A program made the translations under genes and the position numbers. 64,000 nt of DNA from assembly GCF_001544615.1 (NCBI RefSeq), contig NZ_FCNV02000001.1, positions 744,001 to 808,000 of the forward strand, read 5' to 3'. Positions 55,458 to 64,000 of this stretch are shown piece after piece. Numbering within the stretch: the stretch's first letter is position 1; every line of letters begins with the position of its first letter. The stretch comes from Caballeronia concitans (lineage in GTDB: Bacteria; Pseudomonadota; Gammaproteobacteria; Burkholderiales; Burkholderiaceae). The notes under the pieces were generated by a model. That model saw only the letters and a program-made list of their open reading frames with translations. It ran no database searches and was not told the DNA's origin.

Positions 55458-57002
55458 ATGGATTACGTGATCGGCATCGACATCGGCACGCAAAGCACGA
55501 AGGCGCTCGTCGTCGATACGCGCGGCGCGATCGTCGCGCAGCATTCGAGCGCCTACCATCCGGATACGCCCAGGCCGCTCTGGGCCGAGCAATGGCCGCA
55601 GGTCTGGTTCGATGCGGTGACCGCGTGCATCGCGGCGTGCGTCGCGAAGGCGAAGGAGCAGGGCATCGGCGCGCAGCAGATCAAGTCGCTGTGCGTGAGC
55701 AGCCTGTATGGCGGCTCGGGCATTCCCGTCGACGAAAACTTCGAGCCGCTTCATCCGTGCCTCATCTGGATGGATCGACGCGCGACCGCCGAGGTCGACT
55801 GGGTGCGCGAGCACGTCGACGTGGCGCGCCTCGAAGCTATCACCGGCAACGGCGTCGACAGCTACTACGGTTTCACGAAGATGCTGTGGCTGCGCAATCA
55901 TCGGCCCGCCGTGTGGAGCAAGACGCGCTGGCTCCTGCCGCCGAACGCGTTCGTGATCCAGCGGCTGACGGGCGCGCTCGCCGTCGATCACAGTTCGGCG
56001 GGCAATCTCGGCGGCGTGTACGACGTGCACGCGCGCGCGTGGTCTAACGAGGCGCTCGACATGCTCGGCATTCCCGCGTCCATGATGCCGGAGCGGCTCG
56101 TCGAATCGTCGGACGTGGTGGGCGGACTCTTGCCGCAGTGGGCCGGCAAGCTCGGACTCGCGGCGGATACGCCGGTCGTCGCGGGCGGCGTCGATGCGGC
56201 CGTCGCGACCTTCGCTGCCGGCGTGACGCAGGCGGGGCATCACGTCGCGATGATCGGCACGAGCATGTGCTGGGGCTACATCAACCAGAGCGTGGATGCG
56301 CGTCACGGACTCGTGTCGATGCCGCACGTCTACAACGGCAAGCGCGATCTCTACGTGTTCGGCGGCGCGAGCACGGCGGGCGCGTGCGTCGCGTGGTATC
56401 GCGATCAATTTTGTCAGGCGGAGATCGAAGCCGCGAAGCACGCGCCGCACGGCGACGCGCATCGGCTGCTGGAAGAGGCGGCGTCGAAGGTCGCGGCGGG
56501 ATCGGACGGCGTCGTGTTCCTGCCGTATCTGATGGGCGAGCGCAGTCCGGTCTGGGACGCGCACGCGAGCGGCGCGTTCGTCGGCCTGAATCTGTTTCAC
56601 ACGCGCTCGACGCTGTATCGCGCGGTGCTGGAAGGCGTCGCGTTCGCGCTCAGGCACAACATGGAGGCGGGGCGGCGCGGGGCGCAATCGCTGGATGACC
56701 GGCTGATCGTCGTCGGCGGCGCGGCGCATTCGGACCTGTGGATGCAGATCATCGCCGATGTGACGGGCTATCCGGTGCTGTCGATCGAACAGGAAGTGGA
56801 AGCGGCGATGGGCGCGGCGCTGCTCGCGGCGCTCGGCGCGGGCCTCGTCTCACGCGAAACGGCCGAAGGCGGCTGGGTCACGCTCGTCGAACGCGCCACG
56901 CCGGATGCCGGGCGGCAGCGCGTGTATCAGGACCGCTTCGGCGTGTACGTCGATCTTTATCCGACGCTCAAGAACGCGATGCACCGGTTGCGCGCGGAGT
57001 AG
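55458..57002 (+). CDS. FGGY-family carbohydrate kinase, substrate unknown
   Basis: The 514-residue kinase has the FGGY ATPase core: IGIDIGTQSTKALVVD at the start, VAGGVDAAVATFAAG as catalytic-base region, FLPYLMGERSPVWD and IVVGGAAHSDLWMQI near residue 420. In place of the xylulokinase SGQMHG motif it has SSLYGGSG, so it is not a standard xylulokinase; L-ribulose, D-ribulose or another ketose is possible. ATG 55458 follows GGAGACG and gives the conserved start; the frame opens at 55392. It diverges from dalD and converges with the EAL gene four bases away. Confidence 0.87.
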   Translation: MDYVIGIDIGTQSTKALVVDTRGAIVAQHSSAYHPDTPRPLWAEQWPQVWFDAVTACIAACVAKAKEQGIGAQQIKSLCVSSLYGGSGIPVDENFEPLHPCLIWMDRRATAEVDWVREHVDVARLEAITGNGVDSYYGFTKMLWLRNHRPAVWSKTRWLLPPNAFVIQRLTGALAVDHSSAGNLGGVYDVHARAWSNEALDMLGIPASMMPERLVESSDVVGGLLPQWAGKLGLAADTPVVAGGVDAAVATFAAGVTQAGHHVAMIGTSMCWGYINQSVDARHGLVSMPHVYNGKRDLYVFGGASTAGACVAWYRDQFCQAEIEAAKHAPHGDAHRLLEEAASKVAAGSDGVVFLPYLMGERSPVWDAHASGAFVGLNLFHTRSTLYRAVLEGVAFALRHNMEAGRRGAQSLDDRLIVVGGAAHSDLWMQIIADVTGYPVLSIEQEVEAAMGAALLAALGAGLVSRETAEGGWVTLVERATPDAGRQRVYQDRFGVYVDLYPTLKNAMHRLRAE

Positions 57003-57005
57003 CAA

Positions 57006-57827
57006 TCAGCGGGCAGTGCCCGCGTGGGCATCGAAGACCGGGCCCTGGACGAAGTGCACGTCGAACTGTTGCAGCGCGTTGAACTGCGCTTCGTCCGACA
57101 CATTGCAGAAGATCAGCGGAATCTTCAGCCGATGCGCGTAGCCGACGAGATGCTTCACCACGGAATCGCGCAGCGCGGCGGCGGCATCCATCTTGATGAA
57201 ATCGAGCCGCGCCATCTCCGACACCGCCATGATCTGGCCCGCGTTGGGCAGATTTCCCGCCACCTTGAAGCCGTAGTGCTGATAGCTCTTCGTCAGATAG
57301 CCGAGAAACGTCTTGTGCGCGACGGCCGCCGCCGGCAGTTCGATCACCACGCGCGACGGATTGATCCCGAACTCCAGCAGCACCGACGAAAAGTGCAGCC
57401 CGTGATCGTACTTCACGCTTTTCAATAGCCGCTCGTGCACGCGCAGAAAGAGCAGGCCCGCGCGCTGGCGCCCGAAGAAATTGAACGCATGCAGCGCGCG
57501 CGATAGCCGGTCGAGCGCGACCAGCTCGCGATCGTCGTCGAGATGCGCGAAGGGATCGCGCGGAAGGTCGCCTTCGATCAGCGTCAGCGCCTGCAAACCC
57601 AGTTCGTCGCCGAAACGCTCGGCGCTTTCCGGCGATGCGGAGAGCGTTTGCGGAAAGCTGTGCGTGCCGACATCGAAGATAGGTTCATACGCGCTCGCCA
57701 CGGTCAGATCGCGGTAATGCGCGATGGCCTGCTGCGCGTGCTCGCCTTCGCCCAGGACGATATGCGCGCCGAGGAACGGATGTTCCGCAGCCCGGGCGAC
57801 GAGTTCTGGCAAGGACGGGGCGATCAT
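57006..57827 (-). CDS. Degenerate EAL-domain protein
   Basis: The 273-residue protein aligns by eye with EAL phosphodiesterase folds: SAYEPIFDVG where active EALs have YQPI, VVIELPAAAV where they have the I-E-(I/V)-(T/S)-E strand, RLDFIKMDAAA for DxxKID, and VHFVQGPVFDAH for the QGYxFxxP end. The E-x-L motif after YxPI is missing and several metal ligands are replaced, so cyclic-di-GMP hydrolysis is unlikely; a binding or protein-contact role is more plausible. The ATG at 57827 is a choice of convenience: an open frame extends to 57905 and ribosome sites are weak. Confidence 0.75.
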   Translation of the reverse strand: MIAPSLPELVARAAEHPFLGAHIVLGEGEHAQQAIAHYRDLTVASAYEPIFDVGTHSFPQTLSASPESAERFGDELGLQALTLIEGDLPRDPFAHLDDDRELVALDRLSRALHAFNFFGRQRAGLLFLRVHERLLKSVKYDHGLHFSSVLLEFGINPSRVVIELPAAAVAHKTFLGYLTKSYQHYGFKVAGNLPNAGQIMAVSEMARLDFIKMDAAAALRDSVVKHLVGYAHRLKIPLIFCNVSDEAQFNALQQFDVHFVQGPVFDAHAGTAR

Positions 57828-58018
57828 GGAATGACGGGCGTAGGCGGGGATAGTTGAAGTTGTGATGTCGATGGTATCAGCGCGCGGCCGGACGCCTTCC
57901 ACCAAATCGACATATTGATGTGCGCGGCGCGCGGCGTCGAATCAGGGTTTACGATCTATTTTCACTAAACGTAATCGGTTTAACATTCGTGAATCATGTC
58001 TTGTCGAGGACTCGAGCG

Positions 58019-59356
58019 ATGGCCCTTTTCGAAACGCATACGGACGCGAGCCGCACGTACCAATCCGGCTTCGCCAACGATTTCGCCACCGAAGCGCTGC
58101 CGGGCGCGTTGCCGCTCGGTCGCAATTCGCCGCAGCGCGCGGCGTACGGCCTGTACGCCGAGCAGCTTTCCGGCACCGCGTTCACCGCGCCGCGCGCGCA
58201 TAACCGTCGGTCGTGGCTGTATCGCATTCGGCCTTCGGCGGTGCACAAGCCGTTCACGCGCATGACCGGCGAGAAGCTGCGCGCAAAGCTAGTCGCGAAT
58301 TTCGCCGATACGCCCGCGACGCCGCCGAACCAGTTGCGCTGGGACCCGCTGCCGATGCCCGCCGAGCCGGCCGATTTCATCGACGGCTGGGTGACGATGG
58401 CCGGCAACGGCGCGGCGGAATCGATGTCGGGCTGCGCGATTCATCTGTACGCCGCGAACCGATCGATGCAGGACCGCTTCTTCTACGATTCCGATGGCGA
58501 ACTGCTGATCGTGCCGCAGCAAGGTCGGCTGTCGATTGCCACCGAGATGGGCAAGCTGGATGTCGCGCCGTTCGAGATCGCGGTCATTCCGCGCGGCGTG
58601 CGCTTTTCCGTGGCGCTGCCGGACGGCGAAGCGCGCGGCTATATCTGCGAGAACTTCGGCGCGCTGCTGCAACTGCCGGATCTCGGGCCGATCGGCTCGA
58701 ACGGCCTGGCGAATCCGCGCGATTTCCTCACCCCGCACGCCGCTTATGAGGATCGCGAAGGCCGGTTCGAACTGGTGACGAAGCTGAACGGCGCGTTGTG
58801 GCGCGCGGATATCGGCCATTCGCCGCTCGATGTCGTCGCGTGGCACGGCAACTACGCGCCGTACAAGTACGATCTGCGCCACTTCAACACCATCGGTTCG
58901 ATCAGCTACGACCATCCTGATCCGTCGATCTTTCTCGTGCTGCAATCCCCGAGCGATACGCCGGGCGTCGATTCGATCGACTTCGTGATCTTCCCGCCGC
59001 GCTGGCTCGCTGCCGAGGACACGTTCCGCCCGCCGTGGTTTCACCGGAACGTGGCGAGCGAGTTCATGGGCCTCGTGCACGGCGTGTACGACGCGAAGGC
59101 CGAAGGCTTCCTGCCCGGCGGCGCGAGCCTGCACAACTGCATGTCGGGCCACGGGCCGGACGCGGAGACGTTCGAGAAGGCATCGAAGAGCGATACGTCG
59201 AAGCCCGCGAAAGTCGGCGACACGCTCGCGTTCATGTTCGAAACGCGCACGCTCATCAAGCCGACGCAGTTCGCGCTCGAAACCGCGCAACTGCAGGCCA
59301 ACTATTACGAATGCTGGCAAGGCCTCACGAAACACTTCAATCCGGAGCAACGATGA
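58019..59356 (+). CDS. hmgA: Homogentisate 1,2-dioxygenase
   Basis: This iron enzyme opens the ring of homogentisate to maleylacetoacetate in tyrosine and phenylalanine degradation. The 445-residue product begins near [20 protein letters not shown], has [34 protein letters not shown] and the iron-site region [15 protein letters not shown], then [15 protein letters not shown]. All look intact. GAGGA precedes the ATG. The gene overlaps fahA by four bases (ATGA). A maleylacetoacetate isomerase is not in the window. Confidence 0.96.
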   Translation: MALFETHTDASRTYQSGFANDFATEALPGALPLGRNSPQRAAYGLYAEQLSGTAFTAPRAHNRRSWLYRIRPSAVHKPFTRMTGEKLRAKLVANFADTPATPPNQLRWDPLPMPAEPADFIDGWVTMAGNGAAESMSGCAIHLYAANRSMQDRFFYDSDGELLIVPQQGRLSIATEMGKLDVAPFEIAVIPRGVRFSVALPDGEARGYICENFGALLQLPDLGPIGSNGLANPRDFLTPHAAYEDREGRFELVTKLNGALWRADIGHSPLDVVAWHGNYAPYKYDLRHFNTIGSISYDHPDPSIFLVLQSPSDTPGVDSIDFVIFPPRWLAAEDTFRPPWFHRNVASEFMGLVHGVYDAKAEGFLPGGASLHNCMSGHGPDAETFEKASKSDTSKPAKVGDTLAFMFETRTLIKPTQFALETAQLQANYYECWQGLTKHFNPEQR

Positions 59357-60639
59357 ACGACGCGCTGAAGGCGACGCTCGCCCCCACGCTCAAGAGCTGG
59401 ATCGATTCCGCGAACGATCCGGCGAGCGACTTTCCGATTCAGAACCTGCCGTTCGGCGTGTTCAGCGATGCCGTCGATGAACGTCCGCGCGCGGGCGTGG
59501 CGATCGGCGACTGGATCGCCGATCTGGCCGCGCTGGAAGACGCCGGCCTCATCGATGCGCACGGCACCTTCGCCGCGCCGCGCCTGAACGACTTCATCGC
59601 GCTCGGACGCGACGCGTGGCGCGCGGTGCGTATCGCGCTTTCCGGATTGCTCGCGAAAGACACGCCGACGTTGCGCGACGATGCCATTCTGCGCCGACGC
59701 GCGCTCGTGCCGCGCAAGGACGCGACGATGCACTTGCCCGTCGAGATTCCCGGCTACACGGACTTCTACTCGTCGAAGGAACATGCGACGAACGTCGGCT
59801 CCATGTTCCGCGATCCGAAGAACGCGCTGCTGCCGAACTGGTCGGAGCTGCCGGTCGGCTATAACGGACGCGCGTCGTCGGTGGTGGTGAGCGGCACGCC
59901 GGTGCGTCGTCCGAACGGACAGATCAAGCTGCCGAACGAGGATCGGCCGGTTTTCAGCGCGTGCCGCAAGCTGGATATCGAGCTGGAGACGGGCTTCATC
60001 GTCGGGCGCGGCAATGCGCTCGGCGAGCCGATTCCGTGCGAGGAAGCCGAGTCGCATATCTTCGGCATGGTGCTGCTGAACGACTGGAGCGCGCGCGACA
60101 TCCAGCAATGGGAATACGTGCCGCTCGGCCCGTTCAATTCGAAGGGTTTCGCGACGACCATTTCGCCGTGGATCGTCACGCTCGATGCGCTCGAACCGTT
60201 CCGCACCGCGACGCCCGCGCAGGACCCGGAGCCCCTGCCGTATCTGCGTCATACGGGCGATCATGCGTTCGATATCGCGCTGCAAGTGGACTTGCGCGCG
60301 GAAGGCGCATCGAAACCGACGACGATTTCGCGCACCAACTTCAGCCTGATGTACTGGTCGATGGCGCAGCAGCTCGCGCATCACACGGTGGGCGGCTGCA
60401 ACACGCGCGTCGGCGATCTGATGGGCTCCGGCACGATCAGCGGACCGACGCCGGATTCGTGCGGCAGTCTGCTGGAGAGCACGTGGAACGGGCAGCGTCC
60501 GATCAAGCTGGAAGAGGGCGGCGAGCGCGCGTTTCTTCAGGACGGCGATGAGATCACGCTGCGCGGTTGGTGCCAGGGGGAAGGGTATCGCGTGGGGTTC
60601 GGGGAGTGCGTCGGGCAGATCGTGCCGGCGCGGGGGTGA
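59353..60639 (+). CDS. fahA: Fumarylacetoacetase
   Basis: The 428-residue enzyme hydrolyses fumarylacetoacetate to fumarate and acetoacetate, the last step of the homogentisate pathway. It has the N-terminal SH3-like part (LPFGVFS) and a catalytic domain with [44 protein letters not shown] and [18 protein letters not shown], including metal ligands. Its start overlaps the hmgA stop, giving tight coupling. Confidence 0.96.
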   Translation: MNDALKATLAPTLKSWIDSANDPASDFPIQNLPFGVFSDAVDERPRAGVAIGDWIADLAALEDAGLIDAHGTFAAPRLNDFIALGRDAWRAVRIALSGLLAKDTPTLRDDAILRRRALVPRKDATMHLPVEIPGYTDFYSSKEHATNVGSMFRDPKNALLPNWSELPVGYNGRASSVVVSGTPVRRPNGQIKLPNEDRPVFSACRKLDIELETGFIVGRGNALGEPIPCEEAESHIFGMVLLNDWSARDIQQWEYVPLGPFNSKGFATTISPWIVTLDALEPFRTATPAQDPEPLPYLRHTGDHAFDIALQVDLRAEGASKPTTISRTNFSLMYWSMAQQLAHHTVGGCNTRVGDLMGSGTISGPTPDSCGSLLESTWNGQRPIKLEEGGERAFLQDGDEITLRGWCQGEGYRVGFGECVGQIVPARG

Positions 60640-60655
60640 GGCGCAGCGTTAGCGT

Positions 60656-61840
60656 TCAGTCGTCGGCGGCATGTGTTCGACCGATGCCTCCGGCGACGCG
60701 CCGCTCGCACCAGACGGCCACGAGAAACAACGCCGCCGCTGCGGCCAGCACGCCGATCAACGCATCGGCTCCGATTCGCCGCATCAGCATCCCCGCGACG
60801 ATAGGCCCGCCGAAGCTCGCCGCGCTCCACGATGCGCCGACGATCGCCGTCGCCGACACCAGCATCGCGCCGCGAAAGCGCTCGCCGCACGCGACGATCG
60901 ACAGCGTATAGATGCTGCCCGCCGCCGCGCCGATCACGAAAAGAAGCGGCCAGCACAGCCACGGATACGCGACCGCCCACGGCAGCATTGGCAGCAGCGC
61001 GACCACCACCACGCCCGCGCCCGCATGCACCTTCGCGCGCCCGACGCGATCCGCGAGCCAGCCGATGGGAAACTGCATCGTCGTGTCGCCGAGCAGGATC
61101 GCCGATGCAAACAGCACGCCGACTTTCGCGCTCACGCCATGCGACATCGCGAAGAGCGGCATCAGTGAAAGCGCGAGCGTGTCGAAGAGCGCGAAGAATC
61201 CCGTGCCGACCACGAGCGCCGGCATGCGCGGCAGCACGCGCCGCCAGTCGCCATGCGCGCCGTCGCCATCGCCCGAGGATTCGAGCGCATGCGGCGACAC
61301 GCGGATCGTCGCGAGCGCGGGCAGCGCCAGCAGAAAGATCGCGCCGCAGACGGCGAAGCGCATCGATTGCCAGCCGCCGATCACGCTCACGAGCACCGGC
61401 CCGGCCATCTGGAACAACGTGAAGTTGGTCGCGTAGATCGCGACGACGCGGCCGCGCGTCGAAGCGTCGGCGAGTTGCGTGACCCACGCTTCGCCGATGG
61501 TGAACAGCAGCATCAGCGCCGCGCCGCACAGGAAGCGCAGCACGGCCCACAGCCACAAGTCGATGGAAAACTGCATCGCGATGGTCGCGAGCGCGGCGAC
61601 GATCACGGTGCCGACGATCGTCTCGCGTGCCCCGGCGCGCGCCGCGATCCGGCTCGCGAACGGCGCGATGACGAGCCCGCCGCCCGCCTGCATCGCCGTC
61701 ATCAGGCCGACGATGTCGGTGCCGCGGCCCGCCTGCGTGAGCGCGAGCGCGGTGAGCGGCAGCGTCGCGCCCAATCCTAATCCGACGACCGCGACGCTCA
61801 GGATCAGCGCCAGAAAATCACGCGAGAGAACGGCCTTCAT
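60656..61840 (-). CDS. MFS transporter (YfcA/UPF-like multidrug or sugar exporter type)
   Basis: The 394-residue inner-membrane protein has about twelve hydrophobic helices in two halves, with a central hydrophilic loop at SSGDGDGAHGDW. MFS-type loop signatures are IAARAGARETIVG in the first half and GWLADRVGRAKVHAG in the second (the classic GxLaDrxGrk motif A). The substrate is unknown. The start at 61840 gives the first helix (FLALILSVAVVGLGLG); the frame extends further up. It starts 28 bases after the next MFS gene on the same strand, so the two may be co-transcribed. Confidence 0.82.
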   Translation of the reverse strand: MKAVLSRDFLALILSVAVVGLGLGATLPLTALALTQAGRGTDIVGLMTAMQAGGGLVIAPFASRIAARAGARETIVGTVIVAALATIAMQFSIDLWLWAVLRFLCGAALMLLFTIGEAWVTQLADASTRGRVVAIYATNFTLFQMAGPVLVSVIGGWQSMRFAVCGAIFLLALPALATIRVSPHALESSGDGDGAHGDWRRVLPRMPALVVGTGFFALFDTLALSLMPLFAMSHGVSAKVGVLFASAILLGDTTMQFPIGWLADRVGRAKVHAGAGVVVVALLPMLPWAVAYPWLCWPLLFVIGAAAGSIYTLSIVACGERFRGAMLVSATAIVGASWSAASFGGPIVAGMLMRRIGADALIGVLAAAAALFLVAVWCERRVAGGIGRTHAADD

Positions 61841-61868
61841 TCCCGAACGATGCCACGCGACGCGAAAA

Positions 61869-63038
61869 TCAGGCCGCCTGCCCGATGGAAAGCCGGCGCG
61901 CGCGCTTGTCGAGCGTCGCCGAGAGCAGCGTGAGCGCGAGCGCGCCGCACGCCATCGACACGCCGACCCCCGGCAGCGACGTGAGCGGCGCACCGGCGCT
62001 GATCGCGCAGCCGCCGAGCCACGCGCCGGTCGCGTTGCCGAGGTTGAACGCGCCCTGATTGAGCGTCGAGGCGAGGTTCGGCGCATCGCTCGCGCGGTTC
62101 ACGATCAGAATCTGCAGCGGCGGCACGATCGCGAACGCGAGCACGCCCCACAGGAAAATGGTGACCATCGCGGAAACGGGCTCGTGCATCGTCGCGGCGA
62201 AAATCGTGAGAATCACGACGATCGACGCCAGGAACGACAGCAGCGAGCGCAACAGCTTCCAGTCCGCGAGCTTGCCGCCGAGCGTGCTGCCGACCGTCAG
62301 CCCGAGGCCGAACAGCAGCACGTACGTGACCGCGTGCGGCGAAAAGCCCGTGACGTCCTCGAGAATCGGCGTGATATACGTGAACACCGAAAAGAGACTC
62401 GCCGACGCCAGCACGCTGATGCCGAGCACCATCAGCACTTGCGGGTTCTTGAGCACGTCGAATTCGCGCAGGATGCTGGTTTCTCGCATCTCGATATGCT
62501 TCGGCAGGCACACGGCGAGCGCGCCGGCCGCCGCAATGCCGATCAGCGTGACGACCCAGAAGGTCGCGCGCCATCCGGCCGCCTGGCCGAGCGCGGTGCC
62601 GAGCGGCACGCCGAGCACGTTCGCGAGCGTGAGACCGGTGAACATCAGCGCGATGGCCTGCGCGCGGCGGTTCGGCGCGACGAGATCGGCGGCGACCACC
62701 GAGCCGATGCCGAAGAACGCGCCGTGACAGAACGCCGTGACGATGCGCGCGCCCATCAGCACCCAGTAATTCGGCGCGAGCGCGCACAGCAGATTGCCGA
62801 CGATGAACACGCCGATCAGCCCCATCAGCGCTTTCTTGCGCGGCATTTTCGCGGTGACGACGGCGAGAATCGGCGCGCCGACGGTCACGCCCAGCGCGTA
62901 GCCGGAGACGAGCATGCCGGCGGCGGGAATCGATACCGCGAGATCGCGCGCGACGTTGGGCAGAAGGCCCATGATGACGAATTCGGTCGTGCCGATGCCG
63001 AACGCGGCAATCGCAAGAGCTAGGAGAGGCAAGGGCAT
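61869..63038 (-). CDS. MFS transporter, arabinose-efflux/AraJ (drug:H+ antiporter 1) type
   Basis: The 389-residue protein begins MPLPLLALAIAAFGIGTTEF, a signature of the AraJ/YdhP branch of DHA1 exporters, and has about twelve helices. GVTVGAPILAVVTAKMPRKK is motif A-like and LGVPLGTALGQAAGWRATFW is the helix 5 motif C-like region. Members export sugars or drugs; substrate unknown. It sits upstream of and in the same direction as the second MFS gene. Confidence 0.86.
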   Translation of the reverse strand: MPLPLLALAIAAFGIGTTEFVIMGLLPNVARDLAVSIPAAGMLVSGYALGVTVGAPILAVVTAKMPRKKALMGLIGVFIVGNLLCALAPNYWVLMGARIVTAFCHGAFFGIGSVVAADLVAPNRRAQAIALMFTGLTLANVLGVPLGTALGQAAGWRATFWVVTLIGIAAAGALAVCLPKHIEMRETSILREFDVLKNPQVLMVLGISVLASASLFSVFTYITPILEDVTGFSPHAVTYVLLFGLGLTVGSTLGGKLADWKLLRSLLSFLASIVVILTIFAATMHEPVSAMVTIFLWGVLAFAIVPPLQILIVNRASDAPNLASTLNQGAFNLGNATGAWLGGCAISAGAPLTSLPGVGVSMACGALALTLLSATLDKRARRLSIGQAA

Positions 63039-63315
63039 GGCGGGCGGCGGGCAGAGTGGCGCGTCGGCGAATTCGGACGCAACGAAGGCTCGAATTCTAC
63101 CGAAAGGTCAATTTTGATGCTGGTAGAAACCCTGACGTCCGCCCGTCCGGACAATGCCGGATGATGAGCGGACTTTTTTGACTTCGACGCCCGCCGCGCA
63201 TGATTTTCATTGCGCCGGAGCGCGCCATGCGGCGGGCGTTTCGCATCGGGCGCCCGCGCGCGCGGATCATTGCGCGGCGCGGGTGTTGGAAAAACACAGC
63301 AATCACTGAACAGAC

Positions 63316-63765
63316 ATGTCTTCAATCACAAGTCGTCTGCGCGCGGGAATCGCGTGCGCCGTGCTTTTCGCCAGTTGCCTGCACAACGCCCACGCGCAAA
63401 GCGACGCGTCCGGCCCCATCGCCACGAAAGCGGGGACGGTGTATTTCCTGCGCGACGAATCCGGCTTTGCCGCGATGCTCGGCACGCAGGCTTTCGACCG
63501 TTTCGATGCGCGCCGCCTCGCCCATTTCGACGAAGCCGACGCCAACGGCGCGCTCACGCGCTCGCTGATGCAAACCGATGTAGGCCCCGTGCTCTACGAC
63601 TTCCGCCGCAATCCGCCGCTCGTGCAGCGGTCGGGCAAGCGCATGACGGTGCAGCGCGTGTTCTGGCAAGGCGATGAAGTCGTGATGCAGACAACGCTCG
63701 GCTGGTACAAGCTCGAACGCGGCGCGCTCTCGAAGCTGCAGGCATCGACGAAGACGTATCACTGA
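63316..63765 (+). CDS. Small secreted protein of unknown function
   Basis: The 149-residue product has a signal peptide (about residues 8-27, ending HNAHA) and a soluble domain with TVYFLRDESGFAAMLG, DVGPVLYDFRRNPPLV and VFWQGDEVVMQTTLGWYKL. No known family is recognised. Codon use is normal and the signal peptide is convincing, so it is likely a real periplasmic or secreted protein. It is convergent with the gene at 63781 (15-base gap). Confidence 0.65.
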   Translation: MSSITSRLRAGIACAVLFASCLHNAHAQSDASGPIATKAGTVYFLRDESGFAAMLGTQAFDRFDARRLAHFDEADANGALTRSLMQTDVGPVLYDFRRNPPLVQRSGKRMTVQRVFWQGDEVVMQTTLGWYKLERGALSKLQASTKTYH

Positions 63766-63780
63766 GCGAAGTTCGACCGC

Positions 63781-64000
63781 TCAAACGCGCACACCGAACA
63801 CGCGTTCGCCCGCGACCACGTACACCGCTTCGCGCGCGCGGCGCACGTCCTCGTTGACTTCGAAGCCGCCGGTGAACGCGCCGAACGCCGGCAGCACGCC
63901 CGCGCGCGCGCCGAAGCGAAAGCACGGCAGCCGCACGCTCTCGATGCGCGTCGCGAGCCGATACACCGGATGCTCGTGGCCGGCGAGCGCGTAGGCGTCG
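63781..64000 (-). CDS. pdeM: PdeM-like metallophosphoesterase (ligase-associated), C-terminal part
   Basis: The last 72 or so residues of a protein whose start lies beyond base 64000. The visible part has AGHEHPVYRL (the GHxHP metal motif), VRLPCFRFG, VLPAFGAFTGG and VYVVAGERVFGVRV, matching ligase-associated DNA-damage-response endonuclease PdeM. Partner genes (lhr-type helicase, ligase, exonuclease) would be expected just outside the window. The assignment rests on the C-terminus only. Confidence 0.75.
   Translation of the reverse strand, partial: DAYALAGHEHPVYRLATRIESVRLPCFRFGARAGVLPAFGAFTGGFEVNEDVRRAREAVYVVAGERVFGVRV

Noticed and set aside
57961-58005. TTCAC/GTGAA pair before hmgA as an operator
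   Set aside because: Arms of five bases separated by more than 20 bases are easily found by chance; no known consensus is matched.

Overview
The window is a high-GC, gene-dense stretch of a beta-proteobacterial chromosome. The glycolytic and purine genes at the left (pgk, pyk, fba, purC, purE, purK, tsaC), a BpeR/AcrR-type regulator with RND pumps, the homogentisate genes and a dispersed repeat at 51.5-52.1 kb together suggest Burkholderia sensu lato, most likely Caballeronia or Paraburkholderia. The genus is inferred from gene order and recalled families; no marker gene was compared. I see no tRNA, rRNA, CRISPR array, prophage or transposase.

Layout. 0-7.5 kb: lower glycolysis, then purine synthesis and tRNA t6A synthesis, all on the plus strand. 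7.6-10.6 kb (minus): a secreted GDSL lipase/esterase and PBP4 (dacB). 10.8-17.6 kb (plus): a QseBC/PmrAB-type two-component system, a YadA-like trimeric autotransporter, a DegP/MucD protease and two small proteins. PmrA-type direct repeats lie before both the response regulator and the protease. 17.6-19.1 kb: a CoxG-like membrane-anchored SRPBCC protein and an isochorismatase-family hydrolase. 19.1-32.4 kb: a TetR regulator diverging from two consecutive complete RND efflux cassettes (adaptor, pump, outer-membrane channel, twice), an evident tandem duplication.

32.4-38.9 kb: an NCS2 purine/uracil permease (minus), then a plus-strand cluster of a xylulokinase-like FGGY kinase, an AGE-family epimerase and the glutathione-dependent formaldehyde pathway (adhC, fghA). 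39-42.1 kb (minus): a compact zur-znuA-znuC-znuB zinc-uptake operon. 43.3-57.0 kb: a sugar-alcohol island. Plus strand: sorbitol-type SDR dehydrogenase, CUT1 ABC importer (binding protein, two permeases, ATPase) and a HAD phosphatase. Minus strand: a SorC-type regulator, xylulokinase and a D-arabinitol/mannitol dehydrogenase; a third FGGY kinase diverges from the latter. A MOSC protein sits inside the island. A ~230-bp non-coding element lies as an inverted pair between sorC and xylB. 57-60.6 kb: a degenerate EAL protein and tyrosine-degradation genes hmgA-fahA. 60.7-64 kb: two MFS transporters, a small secreted unknown protein and the C-terminus of a PdeM-type phosphoesterase.

Pathway picture. 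The island would import hexitols or pentitols, oxidise them to fructose or xylulose and phosphorylate the ketose, under a SorC regulator. A 12-bp near-palindrome found before both the sdr operon and dalD is a plausible shared operator. No wholly novel system is apparent. The observations most worth testing are the duplicated pump cassette with blocks of near identity, the PmrA-type boxes linking the two-component system to degP, the shared SorC-type operator and the inverted repeat pair.
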